The translations under genes were made by a program, and so were the position numbers. Shown in pieces: positions 1 through 8,812 of a stretch of 64,000 nt of DNA. Below the pieces are notes generated by a model. The model worked only from the letters and a program-made list of their open reading frames with translations, was not told the origin of the DNA and ran no database searches. Each line of letters begins with the position of its first letter. Positions within the stretch are counted from its first letter, which is position 1. Source of the stretch: Arthrobacter sp. V1I9. Lineage in GTDB: Bacteria > Actinomycetota > Actinomycetes > Actinomycetales > Micrococcaceae. The DNA lies in the NCBI RefSeq assembly GCF_030817075.1, contig NZ_JAUSYU010000001.1:3596001-3660000 (forward strand), in the 5' to 3' direction.

Positions 1-1196
1 TGCTGGCAGAGCTCGACGAACGCCTTGTCCTGCAGGTTCGTCTGCTTCCAGGTGTAGGTGAGCTTCTCCAGGTCGTAGTCGACACCTTCCACCGCGTCAT
101 CAGCTACCAGCCAAGTGGTGCGCACGAGGCTCTGGTGTTCGTTGATGGGGAAGACGCCGAACGTGATGACATGGTCTCCGAGGAAATGGAACCAGCTGTT
201 GGGCTGCAGGTGCATCGAGCAGCGGCCAAGGCGGAAGTCGGGCAAGTCCCCGAGCAGCTTCTTGGAAAGCCTGCGCCCGTCGGCGGAGAACGATTCGCCC
301 TCTCCATCGAGTGGCTCCCGTGAGATGCGGATTCCCGCGATGCGCGTGTCAAGCTGCTCCACCACCTCGTAGGGAAGACCGTAGCGGCGGCAGCGCTCCT
401 CGAGGGACGATTCGGCCTCCTTGTTCCGGTCCCACACTTCCTCAAGATGAGCCGGGATCAGGCCCTCCGTCAGGCCCCAGGTGGGGAAGAGGGAGCAGGC
501 GAGCTCAGGGTGGCCGTCGCAGTGGTAGCACTCACGGTTGTTCTCCATGACGAGCTTCCAGTTGCTTTCTTCAATGATGTTCTGCTGGTACGCGATCTTG
601 GTTTTCGAAAGATCGTGGGGCGCCAGGTAGGGCTCGAAGATCTTTGCGGTTTCGTCGAAGTCCGTCGGCGGTTCATCCGCAATGCAGACGAAGATCAGTC
701 CGGCGACCTCGCGGCCGTGGGCGCGCTTGAGGCCGAAGCAGCTCTTGTCGAACTTCGTTTCCCCCGGCGCGGAGGCATGGATCAGGTTGCCCTCCGGGGA
801 GTAGGTCCAGGAGTGGTAGCCGCAGACCAGGTTTCCGGTTGACCCGGCAGCTTCGGTGAGAACACGTGCGCCGCGGTGGCGGCATACGTTGTGCAGGACG
901 TTGACGCCGCCGTCGTCGTTGCGCAGCACAATCAGGGAGTAGGGCCCGTAGTCGACGGTTACGTAGTCGCCCGGCTCCGGCAGTTCCGCGGTGCTGGCGG
1001 CATAGATCCAGTGCTGGCCGAAAATGGCCTCCATGTCGATCTTGAAGATCGAGGCATCGGTATAGAAGGGGGCATCGAGGGAGTAGCCGGTGCGCCGGAA
1101 CTCAAACAAGGCGGTAATTTCTGCCAGCTGCTCGCCAGGCAAGGAGGCAGCGATTTTTCCGCGTGTATTGAGGGGCACGTTCACTGGAGCAGTCAT
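1..1196 (-). CDS. gbcA: Glycine betaine monooxygenase, Rieske oxygenase subunit (partial, 3' end outside window)
   Basis: Reading from ATG at 1196, the N-terminal ~400 residues are visible and the C-terminus runs off the left edge. The Rieske [2Fe-2S] ligands are clear: CRHRG at about residue 98 and CGYHSW about 17 residues later. The segment ENNRECYHCDGHPEL carries the mononuclear iron region of the ring-hydroxylating alpha-subunit fold. In this family GbcA, with reductase GbcB, N-demethylates glycine betaine to dimethylglycine. A strong SD (GGGAGGAAA) precedes the ATG. The nearby sarcosine oxidase operon and choline dehydrogenase genes support the substrate; carnitine or another trimethylamine monooxygenase is the main alternative. 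The gene is divergent from the LysR gene. Confidence 0.82.
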   Translation of the reverse strand, partial: MTAPVNVPLNTRGKIAASLPGEQLAEITALFEFRRTGYSLDAPFYTDASIFKIDMEAIFGQHWIYAASTAELPEPGDYVTVDYGPYSLIVLRNDDGGVNVLHNVCRHRGARVLTEAAGSTGNLVCGYHSWTYSPEGNLIHASAPGETKFDKSCFGLKRAHGREVAGLIFVCIADEPPTDFDETAKIFEPYLAPHDLSKTKIAYQQNIIEESNWKLVMENNRECYHCDGHPELACSLFPTWGLTEGLIPAHLEEVWDRNKEAESSLEERCRRYGLPYEVVEQLDTRIAGIRISREPLDGEGESFSADGRRLSKKLLGDLPDFRLGRCSMHLQPNSWFHFLGDHVITFGVFPINEHQSLVRTTWLVADDAVEGVDYDLEKLTYTWKQTNLQDKAFVELCQ

Positions 1197-1337
1197 GGGT
1201 TTCCTCCCGGGAGGCATGGGTAGTGGGTGTAGCGTTGGCCACGGGTGCGCGGATGCTACCGACATGGTCGAAGAACTTGTAGTAATGAGATTAGGGTCAC
1301 AAGAGCTGCAACAAAAGCGCAAGTTTTTGAAGATAAC

Positions 1338-1356
1338 CATGCAGAATTGATGCATG
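1338..1356. promoter_or_regulatory. Palindrome at the LysR start, possible autoregulatory site
   Basis: The arms CATGCA and TGCATG are perfect inverted copies separated by 7 bp, and the right arm includes the LysR ATG at 1354. LysR proteins commonly bind imperfect T-N11-A dyads between themselves and a divergent target, here gbcA. The pairing is directly visible; the function is inferred. Confidence 0.4.
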
Positions 1357-2286
1357 ATCGATCCAAGGCTCATCACACTCCGCGTGTTCGCCCGGTGCGG
1401 CACCATAGGCGCGACCGCGGAGCTGACCGGATATTCCCCTTCTGCCGTCTCCGCGCAGTTGCGGGAGCTCCAGCGCGTGCTTGGAATGCAGCTGCTGACG
1501 AAAGACGGCCGGGGCGTCCGGCTTACCGCCACGGGTCGCTTTCTCGTGGCGGGCTCGGATCCCCTCATTGCCCAGTGGGAGAGCCTGCGGGCCGCAGCCA
1601 TGGAGGCCGGTGACCAGGTGCAGGCCCATTTTGGCCTCGGCGGATTTTCCACTGCAGCCGCCCAGTTGCTCGCGCCGCTGGCCGCCGCACTGCGCTCAAC
1701 ACGCCCGCTGCTGGAGGTACAGGTTCTTGAGGCTGATCCAGCCCGCTGCTTCGATTTGTTGGTCGCGGAACGAATAGACCTTGCGGTCATTGTCGCCACG
1801 CAGTCCGACACTTATGGCGAGGACGATCCCCGCTTCGAGCAGACAGTTCTGCTCGACGATCCACTGGACGTGATCATTCCTGGTGACCATCCGCTGGCGT
1901 CACGGGAAACAGCGACACTTGAAGACCTGGCATCGGAACCCTGGATCACGGAGGCCGCTGGTTCCACCTACCATTCCCTTTTCATCGCGGCCTTCACTGC
2001 AGTCGGGGTGACACCGCGGGTTGCGCATGAAGCCGTTGAATGGGAGACCCAGATCGCCTTCGTGGGTGCCGGGCTGGGCGTCGGCCTGCTGCCCCGGCTG
2101 GCACCTTTGCGTGGTGCCGAGAACGTGGTTCGGCTACGTATCACGGGTAAGGCCAAACCCACGCGCCGCATTGTCGCCGCGGTGCGAAGGGGCAGCATCG
2201 CTTCACCCCTGATTCAGGAGTCGCTGCGCATCCTGCAGGTAAACGCCAATCGGATCCTCACCGCCCGTCTCGAAGAGGATCTCTGA
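1354..2286 (+). CDS. LysR-family transcriptional regulator
   Basis: A 310-residue protein of normal LysR length. The winged HTH occupies about residues 4-62, with the typical GATAELTGYSPSAVSAQLRE helix-turn-helix, followed by a periplasmic-binding-like effector domain (residues ~90-295). It is divergent from gbcA across about 157 bp and is therefore the natural candidate regulator of the betaine monooxygenase, with betaine or a demethylated product as possible effector. No strong SD precedes the ATG. Target assignment rests only on position. Confidence 0.85.
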   Translation: MIDPRLITLRVFARCGTIGATAELTGYSPSAVSAQLRELQRVLGMQLLTKDGRGVRLTATGRFLVAGSDPLIAQWESLRAAAMEAGDQVQAHFGLGGFSTAAAQLLAPLAAALRSTRPLLEVQVLEADPARCFDLLVAERIDLAVIVATQSDTYGEDDPRFEQTVLLDDPLDVIIPGDHPLASRETATLEDLASEPWITEAAGSTYHSLFIAAFTAVGVTPRVAHEAVEWETQIAFVGAGLGVGLLPRLAPLRGAENVVRLRITGKAKPTRRIVAAVRRGSIASPLIQESLRILQVNANRILTARLEEDL

Positions 2287-2323
2287 GCACTGCCGGCACG
2301 GGCCGTCCTGGCGTTCAGCAGCT

Positions 2324-2345
2324 CTTCCTTATCCCCGCAAGGAAG
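2324..2345. terminator. Small hairpin between convergent lysR and iclR
   Basis: CTTCCTT and AAGGAAG form a 7-bp stem with an 8-nt loop in the 71-bp gap between two convergent genes. There is no clear T-tract, so this is a weak terminator candidate. Confidence 0.35.
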
Positions 2346-2357
2346 GACGCGGGCGAA

Positions 2358-3167
2358 TCAATGGCGGGCGTAGCCCAGCCGCGTGCTGATTTTCAGGCCG
2401 GCTTCTTTCAACCCGTCCAGAAGTCCCGGTTCCTCTTCCGGTTCGAAGCGGAAGGCGGGCCCGGAAATGCTGACGGCCCCGACGACGGCCCCCACGTGGT
2501 TGTAGACCGGCACCGAGATCGAGTTGAGCCCGATCTCGAATTCCTCCCGCACCACGCCATAACCCTTCCGGGCGACGTCAAGTAACTGGGTTTCGAGTTC
2601 TTTCCTGTCCGTGATGGTGCGCGGAGTGCGGGCCGGCAGCCCGGTTTCCTTCAGGATCCGTGCCCGCTCGTCCGCTGGCAGCCCCGCAAGCAGGATCTTG
2701 CCGCTGCTGGTCGCGTGCAACGGCGTCAAGCTGCCCACCCAGTCGTAGGTGGCGAGGGTGGAAGGGCCCATGGCCTGGTCCACGTTTACGGCGAAGTTGG
2801 AGCGCAACACCGCCAGGTTGACGGTTTCCTTGAACTCTTCGGCCAGGGCTTCGAGCACGGGGCGCGCTTCCCGCACCAGGCTGAGCCTCCCGGGGATGGA
2901 ACTGGCGAGGCGCAGGATGCCGAAGCCCAGCTGGTACTTGCCGCGTTCACTATTCTGGTGGACCATCTCGCGACTGACCAAGGAACCGAGCAGGCGCGAC
3001 ACCGTTGACTTGTGAATGCCCATTTCTTCGGCGATTTCGCTCACTCCGGCATGGCCGTCCCGGGCCAGGATTTCCAGGACTGCCAGGGCACGGTCCACAG
3101 ACTGAACGCCGCCGGACTGTCCCGCCTCAGCGTCGATGTCGGGTTCACGCTCATTGTTCGAAGCCAT
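2358..3167 (-). CDS. IclR-family transcriptional regulator
   Basis: From ATG at 3167 the protein has about 269 residues, the usual IclR length. An N-terminal winged HTH (VDRALAVLEILARDG, then GIHKSTVSRLLGSL) is followed by an IclR effector domain with the typical HATSSGKILLAGL segment. The open frame continues upstream another 39 codons, but that extension looks non-native and the IclR start pattern matches 3167. It is separated by about 35 bp from the CBS/MFS genes transcribed in the same direction, so it may control that transporter. Effector unknown. Confidence 0.85.
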   Translation of the reverse strand: MASNNEREPDIDAEAGQSGGVQSVDRALAVLEILARDGHAGVSEIAEEMGIHKSTVSRLLGSLVSREMVHQNSERGKYQLGFGILRLASSIPGRLSLVREARPVLEALAEEFKETVNLAVLRSNFAVNVDQAMGPSTLATYDWVGSLTPLHATSSGKILLAGLPADERARILKETGLPARTPRTITDRKELETQLLDVARKGYGVVREEFEIGLNSISVPVYNHVGAVVGAVSISGPAFRFEPEEEPGLLDGLKEAGLKISTRLGYARH

Positions 3168-3202
3168 GGTCCATAATCTCAAGCAGGGCGCGCATGGTGA
3201 AA

Positions 3203-3688
3203 TCAACCACACGCAAAAGGTGCCCCGCTTGGGTGTTGGTACTGCCGTTCTGCTGCCCGGGCAGCAACTCCTGCATCGCTGCAAAAGCCGAGGCCGCTCC
3301 GCTTCAGGCAGAGCAGGCCAAGAAGCGTGCCGTCGTCGTCCACCACCGCAAGCCGGCGCCGGCCAGCTGCCTGCAGCGCGGCGATGCCGGCTTCGACAGG
3401 CACTCCGGGAGCAATAGTCCTGTTACGCGTTACCCCGTAAGCGACGGCCTGGGCAGCAGGTGGTGCGCCCTCCGGGATATCAGACCGCTCCAAAGTGCTG
3501 AGGAGGCGGCCAGCCGGGTCCACGACCAAGGCCATATGGACGTGGTCGTCGCCGAAGAAGCTGCGCACTTGCTCCACGGTGCACTCCTGCAGCAGTGTCT
3601 TCGGGCAGGTGACCATAACGTCTTCCACACGCGCCTGCCGGGGATTCTTCTCAACCATGCGGCTTTTCAACACTCGCCCGTACGTCAT
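3203..3688 (-). CDS. CBS-domain pair protein, translationally coupled to an MFS transporter
   Basis: The start is taken at 3688 because the ATG overlaps the MFS stop in an ATGA junction, giving 161 residues; an internal ATG ten codons later is an alternative. Two CBS motifs are recognisable: VEDVMVTCPKTLL onward (residues ~20-70) and a second ending in RRRLAVVDDDGTLLGLLCLK (~residues 105-140). CBS pairs usually bind adenosyl nucleotides and regulate a partner protein. The last ~25 residues contain several alanines and no domain I recognise. A soluble energy sensor coupled to the transporter is the reasonable inference. Confidence 0.7.
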   Translation of the reverse strand: MTYGRVLKSRMVEKNPRQARVEDVMVTCPKTLLQECTVEQVRSFFGDDHVHMALVVDPAGRLLSTLERSDIPEGAPPAAQAVAYGVTRNRTIAPGVPVEAGIAALQAAGRRRLAVVDDDGTLLGLLCLKRSGLGFCSDAGVAARAAERQYQHPSGAPFACG

Positions 3689-4905
3689 GCCGGACCGCCG
3701 ATGACCCTGTCGCGGCCCGCGAGCGCGCCGGTCAGGGCCAGCACCACCATAATCCCCGCGGTAACGAGGAGCGGGACTGTCCATCCTCCGCTCACATCGC
3801 GAAGGGCCCCGAACATCACCGGCCCCACAGCAGCCATGCCATAGCCAACGGATTGCGCCATGCCGGAAAGGGAGGCTGCCTGCGGGTAGTTGACGGTGCG
3901 GAGGCTGAACAGCGACAAAGCGACGACAATAAGGGTCCCGCATCCGACTGCTCCAAGAAAAACCCACAGCAGGATGAGGTCCGGCGCAAGTGCCAGCCCG
4001 AGGAACGTCACGAACATGACCGCGCCGCTTGTGAAGCAGACAAGCTTTTGGTCCGGACCCCGATGGAGGATTCCCCCTGCCGCAAGGCTGGCGAAGACGC
4101 TGATGAGCAGGAAGACGGAAAGGTGGATGCCGGCGGTAGCGGCGGGGACCCCGCGGCTTTGTTCAATGGTGGGCAGCCATGCCATCAGGACGTAGAAAGC
4201 GATGGACTGCAGTCCCATAAAGAACGTCACTTGCCAGCCCAAAGCTGAGGCCCAGGGCGACCGGTAGGAAACCTCCGGGCTCGTGGAGGTCATGGTGCCG
4301 GACATGTGCCGGCGCAGCCACGGCAGGAGCACCGCCATGGCGATGAGGGCAAGTCCGACCCAGATACCGAGGGCGAGCCGCCATCCCGCCGGTGACGTTT
4401 GTGCCACGGGAACGACGACGGCGGCCCCCATTGCAGCGAAGGCGGCCTGTGTGGCGGTGTAGCTTCCGGTGACCTGGCTGACCCTTTTGGGAAAGTCCCG
4501 CTTCACGAGGGAGGGGACCAGAACATTGAGAAACGCGATGGCCAAGCCAATCATTGCTGTGCCCGCCCAAATGAGGCCAGGCCCCGGTAGGGAGCGGAGC
4601 ACGATGCCCGAGGCCAGGATCAGCAGGGACATCCACAACGCACGGTCGAGACCCAGACGTGAGGCGAAAGCGGGGGCCACGGGTGAGAAGACTGCGAAGG
4701 CAATGAGCGGAAGACCCGTCAGGAACCCTGCTGCGGCACTGGATAGGCCAAGGTCATCGCTGATATTTGCGAGTACGGGCCCCACGCTGACAAAGGACAC
4801 CCGAAGGTTGACTGCGATGAGCAGGACGCCGATGAAAGCGAAGCCGATCCTGGCAGTGCGGTCCGATGCGTTCCTGATGGCAGTGGGCATGGCGCGTTTT
4901 TCCAT
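3685..4905 (-). CDS. MFS transporter, CynX/NimT-like
   Basis: A 12-helix MFS protein of about 406 residues from ATG 4905 (a second ATG at 4890 is equally possible; neither has a well-placed SD). The sequence near VNLRVSFVSVGPVLANI and the helix-1 layout resemble the CynX/NimT cyanate/nitroimidazole transporter branch. Longer upstream reading runs into the GntR gene and is rejected. The substrate cannot be read from sequence. It lies between the GntR gene upstream and the overlapping CBS gene downstream, which suggests a GntR-MFS-CBS transcription unit. Confidence 0.75.
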   Translation of the reverse strand: MEKRAMPTAIRNASDRTARIGFAFIGVLLIAVNLRVSFVSVGPVLANISDDLGLSSAAAGFLTGLPLIAFAVFSPVAPAFASRLGLDRALWMSLLILASGIVLRSLPGPGLIWAGTAMIGLAIAFLNVLVPSLVKRDFPKRVSQVTGSYTATQAAFAAMGAAVVVPVAQTSPAGWRLALGIWVGLALIAMAVLLPWLRRHMSGTMTSTSPEVSYRSPWASALGWQVTFFMGLQSIAFYVLMAWLPTIEQSRGVPAATAGIHLSVFLLISVFASLAAGGILHRGPDQKLVCFTSGAVMFVTFLGLALAPDLILLWVFLGAVGCGTLIVVALSLFSLRTVNYPQAASLSGMAQSVGYGMAAVGPVMFGALRDVSGGWTVPLLVTAGIMVVLALTGALAGRDRVIGGPA

Positions 4906-4963
4906 CCTGTTGTAGATGAGGGGCACTGGGAGTAATGGTTCCGAGCGGCTGACCACCAGGTGG

Positions 4964-5731
4964 TTACAACACCTTGCGTATGGTTTCCTCGAAGCTTGTG
5001 ACGTGGTGCAGGGCCAACTCACTTGCCTTGTCGGCGTCGCCTGCAGCCACCGCCTTGAGCAGGTCCACGTGCTCGGTGATGTGACCGGTTACTGACGGCA
5101 CCTTGTCCAGTACCACGCACCAGATGCGGGTGGCCAGGTTGTCGTACCGTATCAGCGTGTCTTCCAGGTGCGGGTTGGCAGCGGCTTTGTATATGAGCCG
5201 GTGCACCATCAGGTCGTAGCGCATCAGGTCGCGGGACTCCCCTGCCCCCGGATCAATCCCGGCGATGGCATCTGCCACCTGCAGCAGTTCCCGCCGCATG
5301 CTCTCGCTCGCCCGGCCCGCGGCGCGGCGGGCAGCGAGGGGCTCCAGCAGCTCCCTGATCTCCGAGACGTCGGCCAGCTCAGTGAAGTCCACATTGGTGG
5401 CGAAAGTCCCCCGGCGCGGATAGGAAATGACCAGGTGATCCACCTCCAGCCGTTTGATGGCCTCGCGGACGGGCGTACGGCTGAAGCCGAGCTCGGCCGC
5501 CAACAGTCCGTCATTTATCGGCTCGCCCGGGCGGATCTCCAGCATGATCAATTTGTCGCGCAGCTGCCGGTAGGCAGCCTCCGCCTGCGACGGCGCTTCC
5601 TCCTCCGCCGGGGTCAGGGCAAGAAGTGCATTCAAGGGGCTGCTCCATTTCTTCGACACCCGCCGAGCCGGAACCCGTAGTGTTTCAACGCTTTTCGGCC
5701 CAGCTATTGACTCTGCTGTGATCCCAATCAT
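4964..5731 (-). CDS. GntR-family regulator (FCD/FadR subfamily)
   Basis: Up to 255 residues. The wHTH lies at about residues 55-115 ([19 protein letters not shown], then [15 protein letters not shown]), followed by an all-helical FCD ligand domain whose metal-binding residues include the D and H of [12 protein letters not shown]. The ATG at 5731 lacks an SD and the first ~45 residues look unlike the family, so the true start may be a GTG near 5659. It is divergent from glyA across 60 bp that contains a perfect 14-bp palindrome, so it probably regulates the glyA-sox operon, its own unit, or both. Confidence 0.8.
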   Translation of the reverse strand: MIGITAESIAGPKSVETLRVPARRVSKKWSSPLNALLALTPAEEEAPSQAEAAYRQLRDKLIMLEIRPGEPINDGLLAAELGFSRTPVREAIKRLEVDHLVISYPRRGTFATNVDFTELADVSEIRELLEPLAARRAAGRASESMRRELLQVADAIAGIDPGAGESRDLMRYDLMVHRLIYKAAANPHLEDTLIRYDNLATRIWCVVLDKVPSVTGHITEHVDLLKAVAAGDADKASELALHHVTSFEETIRKVL

Positions 5732-5745
5732 ACCATTGACACCAC

Positions 5746-5759
5746 ACTGATATATCAGT
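5746..5759. promoter_or_regulatory. Perfect 14-bp palindrome in the GntR/glyA divergent promoter
   Basis: ACTGATATATCAGT is its own reverse complement. It sits 30-45 bp upstream of the glyA GTG and just upstream of the GntR reading frame, next to a TTGACA at 5736-5741. Short AT-centred palindromes of this size are typical FCD-GntR operators. It is the best candidate switch for the sarcosine operon. Confidence 0.55.
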
Positions 5760-5791
5760 CAACGAACAAGTGGTATTTCAAAGGAGCATCC

Positions 5792-7132
5792 GTGGTTGAG
5801 CAGTTGAACGAGCGACTTTCCGCAGTCGATCCCGAGGTCCAGCAGGCCATCGCCCAGGAGCTGGTGCGCCAGCAGTCCACGCTGGAAATGATTGCCTCCG
5901 AGAATTTCGCCCCGTCCGCCGTCATGGAGGCCCAGGGCTCCGTCCTGACCAACAAGTACGCCGAGGGCTACCCCGGCAAGCGCTACTATGGCGGCTGCGA
6001 GCACGTGGACGTTGTGGAGCAGCTGGCCATCGACCGGGTCAAGGCCCTGTTCGGCGCAGAATTCGCCAACGTGCAGCCGCACTCCGGGGCACAGGCCAAC
6101 GCCGCCGCGATGTTCGCCCTGCTGAACCCGGGCGACACCATCATGGGCCTGAGCCTGGCACACGGCGGCCACCTGACCCACGGCATGAAGATTAATTTTT
6201 CCGGCAAACTCTACAACGTGGTCCCCTACCACGTCAGCGAATCAGACCTCCGGATCGATATGGCCGAAGTTGAAGCACTGGCGCTCGAGCACCGCCCCAA
6301 GTTGATCGTGGCAGGCTGGTCCGCCTACTCCCGCCAGCTGGACTTTGCCGAGTTCCGCCGCATCGCCGACCTCGTTGGCGCCTACCTCATGGTGGACATG
6401 GCACACTTCGCCGGCCTCGTCGCCGCAGGACTGCACCCCAACCCGGTCCCCTACGCGGACGTGGTCACCACCACCACCCACAAGACCCTTGGCGGCCCGC
6501 GCGGCGGCGTTATCCTCGCCAAGGAGCAGTACGCCAAAAAGATCAACAGCGCAGTATTCCCCGGCCAGCAGGGCGGCCCGCTAGAGCACGTCATCGCCGC
6601 CAAGGCCGTGGCCTTCAAGCTCGCCGCTTCCCCTGAATTCAAGGAACGCCAGGAACGCGTCCTGCAGGGATCCAAGCTTCTGGCCGAACGGCTCCTCCGC
6701 GACGACGTTGCCGCAGCAGGAATCTCCGTGGTCAACGGCGGCACCGACGTCCACCTGGTCCTCGTGGACCTCCGCAATTCCGAACTGGACGGACAGCAGG
6801 CCGAAGACGCGCTGCACCGCATCGGCATCACCGTCAACCGCAACGCGGTTCCCTTCGACCCCCGCCCGCCGATGGTCTCCTCCGGCCTGCGGATCGGCAC
6901 ACCCGCCCTCGCCACCCGCGGCTTCGGCGCCGAGGAATTCACCGAAGTCGCGGACATCATCGCAACGGCGCTCATCGCCTCCGCCGGCAACGGCACCCTG
7001 GGCGACAGCACCGCCGTCGAACTCCGCGCCCGGGTCACTGCCCTGGCGGAGAAGTTCCCCCTCTACCCCCACTTGAACGACGACGCCGCTATCGGCGCTT
7101 TTGAAGCAGACATGATTGGAGCAGCCCAGTGA
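5792..7132 (+). CDS. glyA: Serine hydroxymethyltransferase
   Basis: 446 residues starting at GTG 5792 after a good SD (AAAGGAG). PLP enzyme converting glycine plus 5,10-methylene-THF to serine plus THF. Visible family features are the N-terminal [11 protein letters not shown], the substrate loop [11 protein letters not shown], and the PLP lysine in [13 protein letters not shown]. As first gene of the sarcosine operon it consumes both products of sarcosine oxidase (glycine and methylene-THF). The housekeeping glyA probably lies elsewhere, so this would be a catabolic paralogue. Its stop overlaps the soxB GTG. Confidence 0.97.
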   Translation: MVEQLNERLSAVDPEVQQAIAQELVRQQSTLEMIASENFAPSAVMEAQGSVLTNKYAEGYPGKRYYGGCEHVDVVEQLAIDRVKALFGAEFANVQPHSGAQANAAAMFALLNPGDTIMGLSLAHGGHLTHGMKINFSGKLYNVVPYHVSESDLRIDMAEVEALALEHRPKLIVAGWSAYSRQLDFAEFRRIADLVGAYLMVDMAHFAGLVAAGLHPNPVPYADVVTTTTHKTLGGPRGGVILAKEQYAKKINSAVFPGQQGGPLEHVIAAKAVAFKLAASPEFKERQERVLQGSKLLAERLLRDDVAAAGISVVNGGTDVHLVLVDLRNSELDGQQAEDALHRIGITVNRNAVPFDPRPPMVSSGLRIGTPALATRGFGAEEFTEVADIIATALIASAGNGTLGDSTAVELRARVTALAEKFPLYPHLNDDAAIGAFEADMIGAAQ

Positions 7133-8349
7133 GTACCGAACAGCTCCCCGAGCACCCGGACTTCCTCTGGCGCAACCCGGAACCCAAGTCCTCCTACGAC
7201 GCCGTGATTGTGGGCGGCGGCGGACACGGCCTGGCCACCGCGTACTTCCTGGCAAAGAACCACGGCATGACCAACATCGCCGTCCTGGAAAAGGGTTGGC
7301 TGGCCGGCGGCAACATGGCCCGGAACACCACCATCATCCGCTCCAACTACCTCTGGGATGAGAGCGCGGCCATCTATGAGCACGCCCTCAAGCTCTGGGA
7401 AATCCTGCCGGAGGAGCTCGAGTACGACTTCCTCTTCAGCCAGCGCGGCGTAATGAACCTGGCCCACACGCTGGGAGACGTCCGGGAGAGCATGCGGCGG
7501 GTGGGCGCGAACAAGCTCAACGGTGTAGACGCCGAATGGCTTGACCCCCAGCAGGTCAAGGAACTTTGCCCCATCCTGAACATCAGCGACAACATCCGCT
7601 ACCCCGTTATGGGTGCCACCTACCAGCCGCGCGCAGGCATCGCCAAGCACGACCATGTGGCCTGGGCCTTCGCCCGCAAGTGTGACGAGCTGGGCGTGGA
7701 CATCATCCAGAACTGCGAAGTCACCGGCTTCGTCAAGGACGGAAACCGGGTGGTGGGCGTCAAGACCAACCAGGGCACCATCAACACCGAAAAGGTGGGC
7801 CTCTGCGCCGCCGGGCACAGCTCGGTCCTGGCGGAAATGGCCGGCTTCCGGCTCCCCATCCAGTCCCACCCGCTCCAGGCGCTGGTCTCCGAACTGCACG
7901 AGCCTGTCCACCCCACGGTGGTGATGTCCAACCACGTGCACGTCTACGTTTCCCAGGCGCACAAGGGCGAACTGGTGATGGGCGCCGGCGTGGATTCCTA
8001 CAACGGCTACGGCCAGCGCGGATCCTTCCATGTCATTGAGCACCAGATGGCGGCCGCCGTCGAACTCTTCCCGATCTTTGCCCGGGCGCATGTGCTCCGG
8101 ACCTGGGGCGGCATCGTGGACACCACCCTGGACGCGTCCCCCATCGTGGGCAACACCCCCGTGGAGAACATGTTCGTGAACTGCGGCTGGGGCACCGGCG
8201 GCTTCAAGGGCACCCCGGCTGCCGGCCTCACCTTCGCGCACAACATCGCTACGGGCGCCCCGCACAAGCTGAACAAGCCGTTTGCCCTGGAACGCTTCGA
8301 AACCGGCGCCCTGATCGACGAACACGGCGCTGCCGCCGTCGCCCACTAG
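7129..8349 (+). CDS. soxB: Heterotetrameric sarcosine oxidase, beta subunit
   Basis: 406 residues, GTG start overlapping the glyA stop by 4 nt. The FAD-binding [14 protein letters not shown] fingerprint starts near residue 29. A histidine at residue 174 in AKHDH lies where the covalent FMN attachment histidine is found in characterised heterotetrameric enzymes. The C-terminal [16 protein letters not shown] segment is typical. The beta subunit oxidises sarcosine using FAD and passes electrons to FMN and oxygen; the imine is channelled to the alpha-subunit folate site. Cytoplasmic. Confidence 0.96.
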   Translation: MSTEQLPEHPDFLWRNPEPKSSYDAVIVGGGGHGLATAYFLAKNHGMTNIAVLEKGWLAGGNMARNTTIIRSNYLWDESAAIYEHALKLWEILPEELEYDFLFSQRGVMNLAHTLGDVRESMRRVGANKLNGVDAEWLDPQQVKELCPILNISDNIRYPVMGATYQPRAGIAKHDHVAWAFARKCDELGVDIIQNCEVTGFVKDGNRVVGVKTNQGTINTEKVGLCAAGHSSVLAEMAGFRLPIQSHPLQALVSELHEPVHPTVVMSNHVHVYVSQAHKGELVMGAGVDSYNGYGQRGSFHVIEHQMAAAVELFPIFARAHVLRTWGGIVDTTLDASPIVGNTPVENMFVNCGWGTGGFKGTPAAGLTFAHNIATGAPHKLNKPFALERFETGALIDEHGAAAVAH

Positions 8350-8386
8350 CCGCCAGCGACCGACGCACCTTAGAAAGAAGACGCAC

Positions 8387-8812
8387 ATGCTGCTCATCTC
8401 CTGCCCCAACTGCGGCTCGCGCGACGAGACCGAATTCCACTATGGCGGCCAGGCCCACGTTGCCTACCCGGAAAACCCCAGCGCGCTGAACGACCGCGAG
8501 TGGGCCGAGTTCCTGTTCTACCGGGACAACACCAAGGGCGCCTTCGCCGAACGCTGGCTCCACAGCACCGGCTGCCGCCAGTGGTTCAACATGCTCCGGG
8601 ACACCGTCACCTATGACATCCAGGCGGTCTACCCGATGGGTACGCCCCGGCCGGACGCCGCCGGACAGCTCACCGCCGAAACCGGCACTGCCAGCACCGC
8701 CGTTGACAGCACCACCACCGGGACCGCGGCGCCGGACATTTCCGGTACAAGCACCGCTCCAGCGGGCACCTCTTCAACCAGCACCACCGCCCCGGAAGGA
8801 GCAACCAAGTGA
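8387..8812 (+). CDS. soxD: Sarcosine oxidase, delta subunit with low-complexity C-terminal tail
   Basis: 141 residues. The first ~95 residues match the small zinc-binding delta subunit: C6, C9, H59 and C63 occupy the known zinc-ligand pattern (MLLISCPNC and WLHSTGC). The usual family length is around 90-110 residues; here roughly 45 further residues (from ~95) are almost only Thr, Ser, Ala, Gly and Pro. The delta subunit is structural in the SoxBDAG complex. Its stop overlaps the soxA GTG by 4 nt. The tail is in frame and precedes a good SD (GGAAGGAG) for soxA. Confidence 0.93.
   Translation: MLLISCPNCGSRDETEFHYGGQAHVAYPENPSALNDREWAEFLFYRDNTKGAFAERWLHSTGCRQWFNMLRDTVTYDIQAVYPMGTPRPDAAGQLTAETGTASTAVDSTTTGTAAPDISGTSTAPAGTSSTSTTAPEGATK

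Noticed and set aside
2358..3284. Longer IclR reading frame beginning at 3284
   Set aside because: The extra 39 codons are Cys/Arg/Pro-rich without family character; the IclR N-terminus starts at 3167.
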